Source: Antarcticibacterium sp. 1MA-6-2 (lineage in GTDB: Bacteria > Bacteroidota > Bacteroidia > Flavobacteriales > Flavobacteriaceae). From it: 64,000 bases of DNA. The stretch spans positions 1,736,001-1,800,000 of the forward strand of contig NZ_CP091036.1 of the NCBI RefSeq assembly GCF_021535135.1, given 5' to 3'. Under the pieces are notes generated by a model. It was given only the letters and a program-made list of their open reading frames with translations, was not told the DNA's origin and did not search any database. The position numbers and the translations under genes were made by a program. Positions 1 to 9,680 of this stretch are shown in pieces. Within the stretch, counting starts at the first letter, position 1. Every line of letters starts with the position of its first letter.

Positions 1-1140
1 CACTAAGTATGGCAACACTCCTCCCTTTGTACAGGTACTTCTATAATTCTTTTCTCACTACTCATATCAATTAGATCTTCCTTCAATACAAAACGGGAAA
101 GGACATTTACTAGTTCGGCTCCGGCGGGAGAATAGTAAAGGTAGACCCATTTGTTATTTTGAAAATCCGGATCTACCGCCACTCCCATAAGACCGTCTTC
201 TTCTTCGGAATGTACCTCCAGCTTTCCTGCCAATTTTGTGGTGCCGTTTGAAGCTTTGAATATTTTTATTTCTCCCTTTCGCTCGACAATAAGGACATCT
301 CCATTATTAATTACTGCAAGTTCTGTGGGTTCATCAAGATCTTCAGCCAGTACTACCTGATGAAAATGAGTTTCCTCCGGTACCCGGATCGTAGTGGCTT
401 TAGTATAATCCAGATCCTCCTCCCCTGCAGCCCATAAAATACCACCCAATAAATGTTCTAAAAGAGCCTAGTTCGCTGTAACTCTCATCTGTATGTCCAA
501 CACCAGTATAAAAGGCCCTGCCTCCATCGTACTCGTGATACCATATTATAGGATGATCATCGCCATTCTTCCCTCCTTCATAAGTATCTTCATCTAAAGA
601 GGCCAATACATTAATGTCGGGATTAAGAGAGATATAATTGTACCATTCATCAGTCCGTTCCCAATTCTCAGGCAGATGTTTTGTGGAGGGATGGCTGGTA
701 TTGTAAACTTTAATGCTGGCTTTTTGTACGGCAGGATGGCTCTCAAAATATCCTCCCACTAATTTGCCATACCATGGCCAATGATATTCGGTGTCAGCAG
801 CGGAATGAATTCCCACAAAACCTCCACCTGCCTGAATAAATCGTTCGAAATCGGCCTGTTGCTTTAATCGAGTACATCTCCTGTAGTATTTAAAAAAACC
901 ACCGCATGATATTGCTTTAAATTGTCCTCTGTAAAAGCTGCACTGTTACTTGTCGTATCCATTTGGATTTTATTGTCCTTCCCCAGATTTAGCAGTGCCT
1001 CAACCCCGGAAGGAATAGATTTATGTTCAAAACTAAGCAGTTTTAGTGAAGATAAGTAACCGGGTTTCTTTACGTCCACTACAACTATTTATAAGAAGTG
1101 CGAATACTATTAGAAAAAAATAAAATTTGTGTATTTTCAT
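1..1140 (-). CDS. ThuA / glucose-sorbosone dehydrogenase lipoprotein, 3' end beyond window, frame-disrupted
   Basis: Secreted lipoprotein with an N-terminal ThuA-like (trehalose-utilisation, glutamine-amidotransferase fold) domain followed by the start of a PQQ-dependent sugar dehydrogenase (GSDH) beta-propeller. The start at 1140 gives a lipoprotein signal ending LLINSC. ThuA hallmarks are GIHSAADTEYHWPWYGK, ERTDEWYNY and DHPIIWYHEYDGGRAFYTG; the GSDH part shows EPTELAVINNGDVLIVERKGEI and QREECCHT. The reading frame breaks near 1075, near 855, at 466-472 and at 3-9. The last two are RCTAGGY/RCTTAGY motifs where restoring RCCGGY continues the protein (SEPALLEHLLGG; ECCHTGG); the others look like plain one-base errors. 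Family members are large, often with a C-terminal cytochrome c, so most of the gene lies off the left edge. Probably carbohydrate catabolism; substrate unknown. Confidence 0.8.
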
Positions 1141-1305
1141 TTTAGCTCATTAAAAAACGCAATGTACTCAATCTGTAAATTTTAGATTTAAGTATTTTCA
1201 CGTTTTTTAGATAAACACCCTGCAATAGGAGTTGTAATGCTTAACCACTATTCCAGGTCATCTCAGCTAAATGAAACAACTCCTATTTCCTTTTCATAAT
1301 ATTCC

Positions 1306-1313
1306 TAAATTTG
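1306..1313 (+). promoter_or_regulatory. Candidate -7 box TAAATTTG upstream of the methyltransferase
   Basis: Matches the flavobacterial -7 element TAnnTTTG. No convincing TTG -33 box is visible, so this is tentative. If it is real, the TTG codon at 1311 lies inside the promoter and cannot be the translation start of the following gene. Confidence 0.35.
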
Positions 1314-2499
1314 GACGGTGTTTTAAATTTTAATCAGCTTTCAATAGTAATCTTTGCTTCAAATGGGCAACATAGAAAACGCAAAACGGAAAAAGCAAAA
1401 CAGAAAACAGTAATCCCAAAACCCAAAACAATAAACCTCTTCTCCTACATAAAATTCCTCTGGCACTCCACCAATGAACATGGAGTCCACTCTCCCTTTG
1501 TCTTTAGTTTACTTACAGAATGCCTCTACAAGAAGGAAAATAAAGCTGCTCACAAAAAGCTTCTTGAATTCAGAAAAACCTTGCTAAATGACAAGAGGGA
1601 AATTGAGGTAACCGACTTTGGAGCTAAGCAGCAGGGTTTTTAAATCCAATACCCGTAAAGTTTCTGCCATTGCAAAAAATGCCGGGATTTCAAAAAAAAG
1701 AGCTATCCTGCTTAACAAGCTTACCTCCTACCTCGAGATTAAAAATGCATTGGAATTGGGAACTTCCGTAGGTATTTCTTCTGCTTCAATTGCAATGGAA
1801 AATAAGGTGAGGTTAACAACAATAGAAGGGTGCCCCGAAACGGCCAAAATCGCAGAAGAGTATTTCCAAAAATTTGAGTTGGAAAATATTCAACTTGAGG
1901 TGGGAAGTTTTGAAGAATTCTTTAGTGGAGAGTGGAGAGTGGAGAGTGGAAAGTCAGAGACTGGGAAGAGTGGAGAGTGGAGAGTGGAAAGTGGAAAGTC
2001 GAAACTGGAAAAAGGAGAGAGTGGAGAGTGGAGAGTGGAGAGTGAAGATTCAGAATTAACGAACGGAGAAAGTGGAATGTGGAAAGTGGAGAGTGGAGAG
2101 TCAGAAGCAATAAAAAGTAAACCGAAAACAGAAAACATTGAAAGAATTTCCAAATTCCAAATTCCAAATTCCAAACAACCAATATCAGAAAACAGAAAAC
2201 ATATAACTGACAACCGACAACCGATAACAGATACCCGCCAACCAACAACCGACCTGATCTACTTCGACGGCAACCACCAAAAAGAAGCTACTCTGGAATA
2301 CTTCCATAAACTTCTGCCTCTGGCGCATAATGATTCAGTCTTTATTTTTGATGATATTCACTGGTCCAAAGGAATGGAGGAAGCCTGGGAGGAGATCAAG
2401 AACCATCCGGAAGTAAGGGTGACGATTGACAGCTTTTTTTGGGGAATGGTATTCTTCCGAAGAGAACAGGAAAAAGAACATTTTATAATTAGATTGTAA
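1311..2499 (+). CDS. Class I SAM-dependent methyltransferase interrupted in frame by heptad repeats
   Basis: Predicted O-methyltransferase-like enzyme. Conserved parts are LFSYIKFLWHSTNEHGVHSPF near the N-terminus, the SAM-binding strand ALELGTSVGISS, an acidic loop TTIEGCPE, and the C-terminal DLIYFDGNHQKEATLEYF and FIFDDIHWSKGMEEAW. The frame breaks once at 1624-1630 (GCTAAGC); reading GCCGGC there joins FGAGSRVFKSN. Between SFEEFF and DLIYFDGNH, where I would expect only a short loop, about 110 codons are built from degenerate 7-base repeats without a stop. The N-terminal segment before LFSYIKF is also heptad-derived (1374-1437), leaving no clear start codon; 1311 is only the most upstream open position. 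Whether the product folds is unknown. It could be a decaying gene, but both flanks remain well conserved. Confidence 0.7.
1374..1437 (+). repeat. Degenerate heptad tract (AAACRSA-type)
   Basis: About nine consecutive 7-base units of the kind AAACGCA, AAACGGA, AAAAGCA, AAACAGA. It lies where the methyltransferase start would be expected and encodes its basic N-terminal segment. Confidence 0.75.
1924..2256 (+). repeat. Heptad repeat block inside the methyltransferase coding region
   Basis: Three successive 7-base families: GTGGAGA/GTGGAAA units (about 1924-2105), ATTCCAA units (about 2150-2180) and ACCGACA/ACTGACA-type units (about 2205-2256). Three heptads equal seven codons, so the first block translates as a seven-residue periodic peptide (GEWRVES-like). 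The tract stays open in the methyltransferase frame. Confidence 0.85.
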
Positions 2500-2550
2500 C
2501 ATATCAGTCAAAACAGCGTCCTATCTTTACATTAATTTCAGAAGCTATCC

Positions 2551-3258
2551 ATGAGCAAGGTCATTGAATTACATAATATTACCAGGGATTTTCCACTGGG
2601 CCATGAAATAATTAAAGTTTTAAAAGGCATCAATCTTGAAATTGAACGCGGGGAATATGTAGCTTTCATGGGACCCTCAGGATCGGGAAAATCTACGCTG
2701 ATGAACTTACTCGGCTGCCTTGATACGCCAACTTCAGGAAGCTATATCCTGAATGGTAAGGATGTGAGTAAAATGAGTGATGACGAACTTGCAGACATTA
2801 GGAATACTGAGATAGGCTTCGTCTTTCAGACCTTTAACCTGCTGCCCAGAACTACCGCTCTTGAGAATGTTGCTTTACCGATGGTGTACGCCGGAGCATC
2901 TAAATCTGCCAGAACTGCCAGAGCTACAGAAGTTTTGAAGAACGTTGGGCTCGCCGACAGAATGGACCATAAACCAAATCAGTTATCAGGAGGTCAGCGG
3001 CAACGGGTGGCAGTAGGCCGTGCATTGGTAAATAACCCCTCGATCATCCTGGCCGATGAACCAACCGGAAACCTGGATTCAAAAACTTCCGTAGAAATCA
3101 TGCATCTCTTTGATGACATTCACGCTGCAGGAAACACTGTAATCCTCGTAACTCACGAAGAAGAAATTGCACTGCACGCTCACAGGGTAATCCGCTTACG
3201 TGATGGGGTGATTGAAAGTGATGAGAAGCGAAGTGAGAAGGTAGAAGTACGAAGTTAG
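2551..3258 (+). CDS. ABC transporter ATP-binding protein, LolD/MacB type
   Basis: Cytoplasmic ATPase subunit of a MacB/LolCDE-type exporter. Walker [10 protein letters not shown] is near residue 42, the Q-loop in [17 protein letters not shown], signature [15 protein letters not shown] near 146, Walker [13 protein letters not shown], and the H-loop histidine in VILVTHEEE. The family normally ends soon after VIRLRDG; here the last ten or so residues ([10 protein letters not shown]) are encoded by a heptad repeat tract running through the stop codon. No permease gene is adjacent, so the partner must be encoded elsewhere. The start ATG lies 50 bases after the methyltransferase stop. Confidence 0.9.
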   Translation: MSKVIELHNITRDFPLGHEIIKVLKGINLEIERGEYVAFMGPSGSGKSTLMNLLGCLDTPTSGSYILNGKDVSKMSDDELADIRNTEIGFVFQTFNLLPRTTALENVALPMVYAGASKSARTARATEVLKNVGLADRMDHKPNQLSGGQRQRVAVGRALVNNPSIILADEPTGNLDSKTSVEIMHLFDDIHAAGNTVILVTHEEEIALHAHRVIRLRDGVIESDEKRSEKVEVRS

Positions 3259-3338
3259 AAGTACGAAGTTGGAAGTCCGAAGTCGGAAGTTGGAAGTTGG
3301 AAGTTAGAAGTTATAAGTTATAAGTTATAAGTTATAAA
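3214..3338 (+). repeat. Heptad tract overlapping the 3' end of the ABC ATPase gene
   Basis: Degenerate 7-base units GAAGTAC, GAAGTTA, GAAGTTG, AAGTTGG ending in four AGTTATA copies. It begins inside the ABC ATPase coding sequence and continues about 80 bases beyond its stop. Confidence 0.85.
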
Positions 3339-3766
3339 TAGAAAGTTTTGTTCCGTCCCTGATTGCGACTCCGTGCCAGCATTAGGTGCTAGAAGTGCAA
3401 ATTTAGAATTTGGAAGCAGTCACGGATCACAGATCCGCGCCAGCACGTTGAATTAAGAGGCCAGAATTAAGCCTGCCCGCCGTGGCGGGAGACAAGACTT
3501 TAAATTGAAATAAGATCTGCGGAAATCTGCGAGTTCTGCGGGAAAAAAATATAGAAGTACGAAATTAGAAGTGCAAAATTAAAATCACGAGTCTCAAATT
3601 CTGCGAGTTCTGCGGGAAAATTTTGCAACTGTAACCTTTAACAGACTCTATTACCCGCTGTTACTTTCCACTCTCCACTCTCCACTTTTTCCTTTCCCCT
3701 CTCTACTTTTTAGAACATTTTTCACCTACTCAAATCAATTTCTTAACTTGTAATAAATTTACCTAA
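3339..3766. other. Intergenic stretch with mixed short repeats
   Basis: No gene seen. It holds a G/C-rich inverted repeat (CCCGCCGTGGCGGG near 3477), two copies of a phrase containing GCGAGTTCTGCGGGAAAA (about 3528 and 3604), CGTGCCAGCA/ATCCGCGCCAGCA-like phrases near 3375 and 3435, and another heptad patch of CCACTCT units near 3667-3690. It looks like a landing area for several repeat families. Confidence 0.6.
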
Positions 3767-4027
3767 ATGCTGGATTTCGATCGGGAAACATGGATTTACA
3801 TAGGATTAATAGGATTTTTTCTGTTCTACTATTTCTACAGCTCCCGTAGGGCGAAAAGCGAGCGGAGAGCAAGAAAGAATCAGAGCTTTAGAAGAAGATA
3901 CCTTGAACGCAAAAAAGAATTAAACAAAGAAGATGATCTTCCCGCTGATGGTTCGAGAGTTGGAAGACTCAAGAACCAAGAAACAAGAGGCAAGAATCAA
4001 GAATCAAGAGGCAAGAAGCAGGAATAA
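3767..4027 (+). CDS. Small single-pass membrane protein with repeat-derived C-terminus
   Basis: An 86-residue protein of unknown function. An N-terminal transmembrane segment (WIYIGLIGFFLFYYFY, about residues 9-24) is followed by a highly basic tail (RRAKSERRARKNQSFRRRY). The first 55 or so residues resemble short flavobacterial membrane proteins with a basic cytoplasmic tail. From about residue 60 the sequence (NQETRGKNQESRGKKQE) is encoded by CAAGAGG/CAAGAAT heptad repeats and is probably an extension beyond the ancestral stop. It sits between the ABC ATPase and the cobalamin adenosyltransferase. Confidence 0.55.
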   Translation: MLDFDRETWIYIGLIGFFLFYYFYSSRRAKSERRARKNQSFRRRYLERKKELNKEDDLPADGSRVGRLKNQETRGKNQESRGKKQE

Positions 4028-4231
4028 AAGGAGCTATTATTTCAGACTTCAAGTTTCAGATACGGCTTACAAAAAAGATTTAACACGAATAGAAAACGGT
4101 AAACAGAAAACGGTAAACAAAACTCAGTTTATCAAAATAATAAAGAAAGAACCGAGAACTAACAACCTACAACTGAGAACAGAGAACTGAGAACAGAGAA
4201 CCAACAACTGACAACCTAGAATTGAGAACTA
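3946..4231 (+). repeat. Long degenerate heptad tract before the adenosyltransferase gene
   Basis: Successive 7-base families CAAGAGG/CAAGAAT (3970-4025), AAACGGT-like units near 4095-4120, and GAGAACT/GAGAACA/ACAACTG units (4150-4231). It runs from the end of the small membrane protein gene to four bases before the next start codon, so any 5' untranslated leader of the adenosyltransferase is repeat-derived. Confidence 0.8.
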
Positions 4232-4234
4232 AAA

Positions 4235-4808
4235 ATGAAAATATACACTAAAACTAAGCGACAAAGGCACCACTTCACTTTTTGGAGGAACCCGTGTCCC
4301 GAAGCATCATATTCGCATTGAAAGCTATGGAACAATTGATGAACTTAACGCGCACATTGGCCTCGTGAAAGATCAGGATTGTGGAGAGCATACCAGGAAA
4401 ATCCTGAACCGGGTGCAGGACTGGCTATTTACTATTGGTTCTACGCTTGCCACTGAACCTGAAAAAGCCACCCTTAAAAATGGTAAGGAACGGCTTACAA
4501 TTCCTAAGATTACATTTGAAGACATAGAGCTGCTGGAATTGGAAATGGACCGGATGAATGAGGAGCTGCCGGAGATGACACACTTCGTGCTTCCGGGTGG
4601 GCATCAATCTGTGTCATTCTGTCACATAGCCCGTTGCGTGTGCCGTCGTGCTGAGAGAAATGCCACTGCTTTACACGAATTAAATCCCTTTGACGAGCTC
4701 ATTTTGCAATACCTGAACCGACTCTCTGACTACCTCTTTGTGCTGGCACGGAAATTGTCCAAAGACTTACACGCAGACGAAGTTAAATGGATCCCTCAAA
4801 AGGGATAA
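4235..4808 (+). CDS. Cob(I)yrinic acid a,c-diamide adenosyltransferase, PduO type
   Basis: Transfers the 5'-deoxyadenosyl group of ATP to cob(I)alamin, making adenosylcobalamin for B12-dependent mutases such as IcmF encoded in this window. The start ATG at 4235 gives MKIYTKT. The frame breaks at 4253-4259 (ACTAAGC); reading ACCGGC yields the family N-terminal ATP-binding motif TKTGDKGTTSLFGGTRV, followed by IESYGTIDELNAHIG. The C-terminal helix carries CHIARCVCRRAERN, another hallmark. The repaired length is 190 residues, normal for PduO-type enzymes. The gene follows directly on a heptad repeat tract. Confidence 0.9.
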
Positions 4809-4908
4809 TTCCCCGCCTGTTTTTTCCTCTACACTGGGCGGAAAATTTTTACAACAAGCCCACAAGAGTACGTTCATTTTATTATTGATATAATAATAGA
4901 TTTTTTTC

Positions 4909-4938
4909 TTGCTTATTACCGCAAAAAATTTATTTTTG
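4909..4938 (+). promoter_or_regulatory. Flavobacterial promoter for DUF2795-secA
   Basis: TTG at 4909-4911, 19 bases, then TATTTTTG at 4931-4938, matching TTG-N17-23-TAnnTTTG. It lies 24 bases ahead of the DUF2795 start codon. Confidence 0.65.
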
Positions 4939-4961
4939 CAAAAATTAAAACCCGATAATCA

Positions 4962-5183
4962 ATGTATTGGACTTTAGAACTCGCATCCTATCTTAGTGAT
5001 GCACCCTGGTTAACAACAAAAGATGAGTTGATCGATTATGCCATTCGAACAGGCGCTCCGCTGGAAGTAGTGGAAAACCTTCAGTCTATTGAAGATGAAG
5101 GGGATTCATATGACTCTATTGAAGAGATCTGGCCTGATTATCCTACGGATGAGGATTATCTCTGGAACGAGGACGAATATTAA
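4962..5183 (+). CDS. DUF2795 domain protein
   Basis: A 73-residue acidic protein matching DUF2795 (LASYLSDAPWLTTKDELIDYAIRTGAPLEVVENLQ), followed by a very acidic tail (DYPTDEDYLWNEDEY). Members of this family commonly lie immediately upstream of secA in flavobacteria, as here (84 bases). The function is unknown. A candidate promoter precedes it and a hairpin terminator separates it from secA, so coupling to secA may be positional rather than operonic. Confidence 0.85.
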   Translation: MYWTLELASYLSDAPWLTTKDELIDYAIRTGAPLEVVENLQSIEDEGDSYDSIEEIWPDYPTDEDYLWNEDEY

Positions 5184-5201
5184 AAACATTACGCAGGATA
5201 G

Positions 5202-5234
5202 CAAAAAGGTCTCAATATTGAGGCTTTTTTTTTG
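5202..5234 (+). terminator. Hairpin terminator after DUF2795
   Basis: AAAAGGTCTCAATATTGAGGCTTTTTTTTT forms a stem around CTCAATATTGAG, followed by a run of T. Confidence 0.6.
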
Positions 5235-5267
5235 CGTACATTTGAAACATATTAAACACAAAAAACT

Positions 5268-8200
5268 ATGAGTTTTTTAGATTCTGTATTAAAAGTATTT
5301 GTTGGCGACAAGTCTAAAAAAGACGTCAAAGAAATACAACCTATAGTAGACAAAATAAAAGCCCTTGAGAAAGAATTTGAGGCGCTTTCCCTTGATGAGC
5401 TTCGCGCAAAGACAGTAGAATTCAAAAAGAAGATTGCTGATGCTACCGCCGATATAAATCAGAAGATCACAGATCTAAACAAGGAAGCCGATGAGAGCGA
5501 TGATATCACCCGTAATGAAGACATTTATGCCGAAATAGATGCCCTGAAAGATAAAAGATATGAGGCCAGTGAAGCTGTTCTCAACGAAATTCTTCCGCAG
5601 GCATTTGCGACGGTTAAAGAAACTGCAAAACGTTTTGTAGCTAATCCTACAATGAGAGTTGAGGCAACAGCTTTTGATCGTGAAATTTCAGCAGAGAAAC
5701 CTTATGTAGAGCTTGATGGTGATCACGCTGTATGGAGCAACTCCTGGGATGCAGCCGGAAAACCCATTACCTGGGATATGGTACACTACGATGTGCAGCT
5801 TATTGGTGGTGTGGCAATGCACCAGGGAAAAATTGCAGAAATGCAGACCGGGGAAGGTAAAACCCTTGTGGCTACCCTTCCTATGTATCTCAATGCCCTT
5901 GCGGGAAACGGGGTGCATCTTATTACAGTGAACGATTATCTTGCCAAGCGTGACAGTGCGTGGATGGCACCTATCTTTGAATTCCACGGCCTTACAGTAG
6001 ATTGTATAGATTACCACCGTCCAAATTCGGCAGCCAGAAGAAAAGCATATAATGCGGATATAACTTACGGAACGAACAACGAATTCGGATTTGATTACCT
6101 GCGTGATAACATGTCTCACGCTCCGGATGATCTTGTACAACGTCCGCACAATTATGCGATTGTGGATGAGGTGGATTCGGTGTTGATCGATGATGCTCGT
6201 ACCCCGCTTATTATATCCGGGCCTATTCCAAAAGGTGATGTACACGAGTTTGAGGTTTTAAAACCTGCGATTCACAACATAGTAGAAGTACAGCGACAAC
6301 ATCTTACAAAGATCCTTGCTGAAGCAAAAAAACTTATCGCTGCCGGAAAGACTGAAGAAGGTGGACTGCAACTGTTACGTGTACACCGCGGACTTCCGAA
6401 AAACAAAGCACTCATTAAATATTTAAGTGAGGAAGGTATTCGTCAACTCCTTCAAAAAACTGAAAATAAATATATGGCAGACAACAACCGGGAAATGCCT
6501 ACGGTTGATGAAGAGCTGTATTTTGTGATTGAAGAGAAAAACAACCAAATAGATCTTACCGACAAAGGAATTGAGTTTCTTTCAGGTAAAGATGATCCGG
6601 ACTTTTTCGTGATGCCGGAGATAGGCATGGAAATCGCCAAAATTGAAAAACAAAATCTTTCTAAAGAAGAAGAAGCTGAGAAAAAAGAAGATCTTTTCCG
6701 CGAGTACAGTGTGAAAAGCGAGCGTATTCATACGCTGAGACAACTGCTGAAAGCTTATACTCTTTTTGAAAAAGATACTGAATATGTAGTTATCGAAAAC
6801 AAGGTGAAAATTGTTGACGAACAAACAGGACGTATTATGGAAGGCCGCCGTTACAGCGATGGTCTCCACCAGGCTATAGAGGCCAAGGAGAATGTAAAGA
6901 TCGAAGATGCAACCCAGACTTTTGCAACTATTACCCTTCAAAACTACTTCAGGATGTACCGAAAACTTTCGGGGATGACTGGTACAGCTGTTACTGAAGC
7001 AGGTGAATTCTGGGAAATATATAAAATGGATGTGGTTGAAATTCCTACCAATCGCCCTATTGCACGTGCAGATAAAGAAGATCTCGTTTATAAGACTAAA
7101 AGAGAGAAATATAACGCAGTTATTGAGGAAGTGACAAATCTTTCTCATGCCGGAAGACCTGTTCTTATTGGAACAACTTCCGTAGAGATTTCAGAATTAT
7201 TGAGCCGTATGCTTACGCTTCGAAAAGTACCTCATAACGTACTGAACGCGAAACTGCATAAAAAAGAAGCCGATATTGTTGCCGAAGCAGGTAACTCAGG
7301 AATTGTGACCATCGCCACTAACATGGCAGGTCGTGGTACCGACATTAAACTGAGTCCGGATGTTAAGAAAGCCGGGGGTCTCGCCATAATAGGTACTGAA
7401 CGTCACGATTCAAGACGTGTTGACAGGCAGCTGCGAGGTCGTGCTTACCGTCAGGGAGATCCGGGAAGTTCTCAGTTTTACGTATCTCTTGAAGATAATC
7501 TTATGAGATTGTTTGGTTCTGAACGTATTGCCAAACTTATGGACCGTATGGGACTTGAAGAAGGTGAAGTAATTCAGCATTCCATGATTTCCAAGTCTAT
7601 TGAAAGGGCTCAGAAAAAAGTGGAAGAGAACAACTTTGGAGTCCGTAAGCGATTGCTGGAATATGATGATGTGATGAATGCACAGAGAGAAGTGATCTAC
7701 AAACGTCGTTACCACGCATTATTTGGAGACAGGTTGAAGGTGGATATTGCCAATATGATCTTTGATACTGCGGAAGTTATTACCGAAACCAATAAAATGG
7801 CTACGGACTTTAAGAACTTCGAATTTGAGCTTATTAGATATTTCTCCATGAGTTCTCCTGTGACCGAAGATCAGTTTGCAAAGATGGATGTTCAGAAAAT
7901 TGCTTAGCGAAGTTTACAAGGCGGCATACGAACATTATCACACGAAGATGGATCGTACTGCAAAAACTGCATATCCTATTATAAAGCAGGTTTATGAGGA
8001 CGAATCAAATAATTTTGAAAGAATTGCAGTTCCTTTTACCGATGGTACAAAGAGCCTGCAGGTTGTAACAAATCTGGAGAAAGCTTATGAAACTGAAGGA
8101 AAGCAACTAACAAAAGATTTTGAAAAGAACATCACCCTGGCTATAATTGATGATTCCTGGAAGACACACCTGCGGAAGATGGATGAGTTAAAGCAGAGTG

Positions 8201-8631
8201 TTCAGCTTGCGGTTCACGAACAAAAAGATCCACTTCTTATTTACAAGTTTGAGGCTTTTGAATTGTTCAAAGTGATGATTGACCAGGTGAATAAGGACGT
8301 TATCTCCTTCCTGTTTAAAGGTGAAATTCCTGAAGGAAACACTCAAAACATCAGGGAAGCACGACAAACCAGACCAAAGGAAAAAGTTGAGACCAACAAG
8401 GAGGAAATTCCAAATATGGATGAGCGGGCAGCTCAAAGTCGCGCTGCAGGTCAAAGAACTCAGCAACGCCCGCAGGTTACTGAAACAATTGTAAGAGAAC
8501 AGCCGAAAATCGGCCGTAATGATAAAGTTACCCTGAAGAATGTAATGTCAGGGGAAACTAAATCAATGAAATACAAGCAGGCCATTCCTCTTTTAGACAA
8601 AGGAGATTGGGTACTGACGGGGAACCAATAG
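5268..8631 (+). CDS. secA: Preprotein translocase ATPase SecA
   Basis: Motor ATPase that drives unfolded preproteins through SecYEG. Walker A is in [11 protein letters not shown] (about residue 190), the DEAD-like Walker B in [16 protein letters not shown], the helicase C-domain motif in [13 protein letters not shown] and [13 protein letters not shown], and a helical scaffold with [19 protein letters not shown]. The frame is broken at 7902-7908 (GCTTAGC); GCCGGC restores [17 protein letters not shown] and a protein of 1120 residues, the usual Bacteroidetes length. It ends GDWVLTGNQ and lacks the C-terminal zinc-binding tail seen in many proteobacterial SecA proteins, as is usual in this phylum. 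An essential gene with one such break argues for a sequence error, not a pseudogene. Confidence 0.97.
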
Positions 8632-8668
8632 TTTCTTGTTGTAGACTTGCAAATCCTATTATGTATAT

Positions 8669-8702
8669 AAAAACCTGAAGTGTAATGCTTCAGGTTTTTT
8701 TT
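8669..8702 (+). terminator. Strong intrinsic terminator of secA
   Basis: AAACCTGAAG, a 7-base loop, CTTCAGGTTT and a T tract: a perfect 10-bp stem shortly after the secA stop codon. Confidence 0.9.
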
Positions 8703-8767
8703 GATTACAAATTGAGGCTAACCTGGTTTAATTGACAGGCGAAGTATGTTATTTCTCTCTACTTGTT

Positions 8768-9670
8768 ATGTCCCCCCGAGCGCAGTCGAGGGGTCTCTAT
8801 ATAGCAGGATCATCCTAAGAAGAAGGACTCGACTGCGCTCGACCTGACAGTATTATTTCAACAGAGGTAATTCCAACTTTTTCCACGCCATCCTCGGAAT
8901 AATTCATAGCATCCTCATTAGATTATACAGGTAAGTGTCCCCCCGAGCGCAGTCGAGGGGTCTCTATGTAGCAGGTTCATCCTTAGAAGAAGGTCTCGAC
9001 TGCGCTCGACCTGACAGCACAAGTTCAACAGAGGTAACTCCCAGCTCTTTCCACGTCATCCTCGGAATTCATAGCATCCTCATTAGCTTTCAAAGGTAAG
9101 TGACCCCAGAGCGTAGTCGAAGGGTCCTTATGTACCAATTATTCTAAGAAGGAGGTCTCGACTGCGCTCGACCTGACAGTACTGTTTCAACAGAGGTAAT
9201 TTCCCCTCTTTCAACGTCATCCCGATATTATTACATTATCCAAGATTTCACAGGCAAATGTCCCCCCGAGCGCAGTCGAGGGGTCTCTATGTAGCAGGAT
9301 CATCCTTAGAAGAAGGTCTCGACTGCGCTCGACCTGACAGTACTGGTTCAACAGAGGTAATTCCCAGCTCTTTCCACGTCATCCTGGTATAATTCCTAGC
9401 ATTCGCATTAGATTATACAGGTAAGTGTCCCCCCGAGCGCAGTCGAGGGGTCTTTATGTAGCAGGATTATCCCAAGAAGAAGGTATCGACTGCGCTCGAC
9501 CTGACAGTACTTTTTCAACAGAGGTAATTTCCACTCTTTCAACGTCATCCCGATGTTATTACATTATCCAAGATTTCACAGGCAAATGTCCCCCCGAGCG
9601 CAGTCGAGGGGTCCTTATGTAACGGGATCATTCTAAAGAGAAGGTCTCGACTGCGCTCGACCTGACAGTA
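8768..9670. repeat. Six-unit tandem array of hairpin-forming repeats, period 160-167 bp
   Basis: Six copies start near 8771, 8938, 9101, 9261, 9428 and 9589. Each holds arm CGAGCGCAGTCGAG, about 40 bases, then its exact reverse complement CTCGACTGCGCTCG, followed by CCTGACAGTA and an AT-richer spacer with TTCAACAGAGGTAAT. The third unit is the most diverged (AGAGCGTAGTCGAA). The arms resemble REP-like elements scattered through many flavobacterial genomes, but here they sit head-to-tail. No coding potential is credible inside. The array fills the gap between secA and the convergent sigma-factor operon. Confidence 0.85.
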
Positions 9671-9680
9671 TGGGATTTTC

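Noticed and set aside
1..1140. ThuA/GSDH gene as a decayed pseudogene
   Set aside because: Conserved residues are intact between breaks, and half of the breaks follow the assembly-wide RCCGGY pattern.
1890..2248. Long open frames on the minus strand opposite the methyltransferase
   Set aside because: They exist only because heptad repeats lack stop codons in several frames; no conserved residues.
5688..7715. Open frames antisense to secA
   Set aside because: Shadows of the secA coding frame with no recognisable domain or start signals.
7902..7908. Programmed frameshift or TAG recoding (several breaks show an in-frame TAG after GCT)
   Set aside because: Simple readthrough would not restore the protein because the frame also changes, and the same motif breaks unrelated genes in all frames and on both strands, always repaired by RCCGGY.
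9425..9622. 65-codon frame inside the 9-kb repeat array
   Set aside because: It spans repeat units and encodes only the hairpin arms.
8768..9670. Regular spacing suggested a CRISPR array
   Set aside because: Units are 160-167 bp, the spacers between hairpins are themselves conserved, and no cas genes are near.
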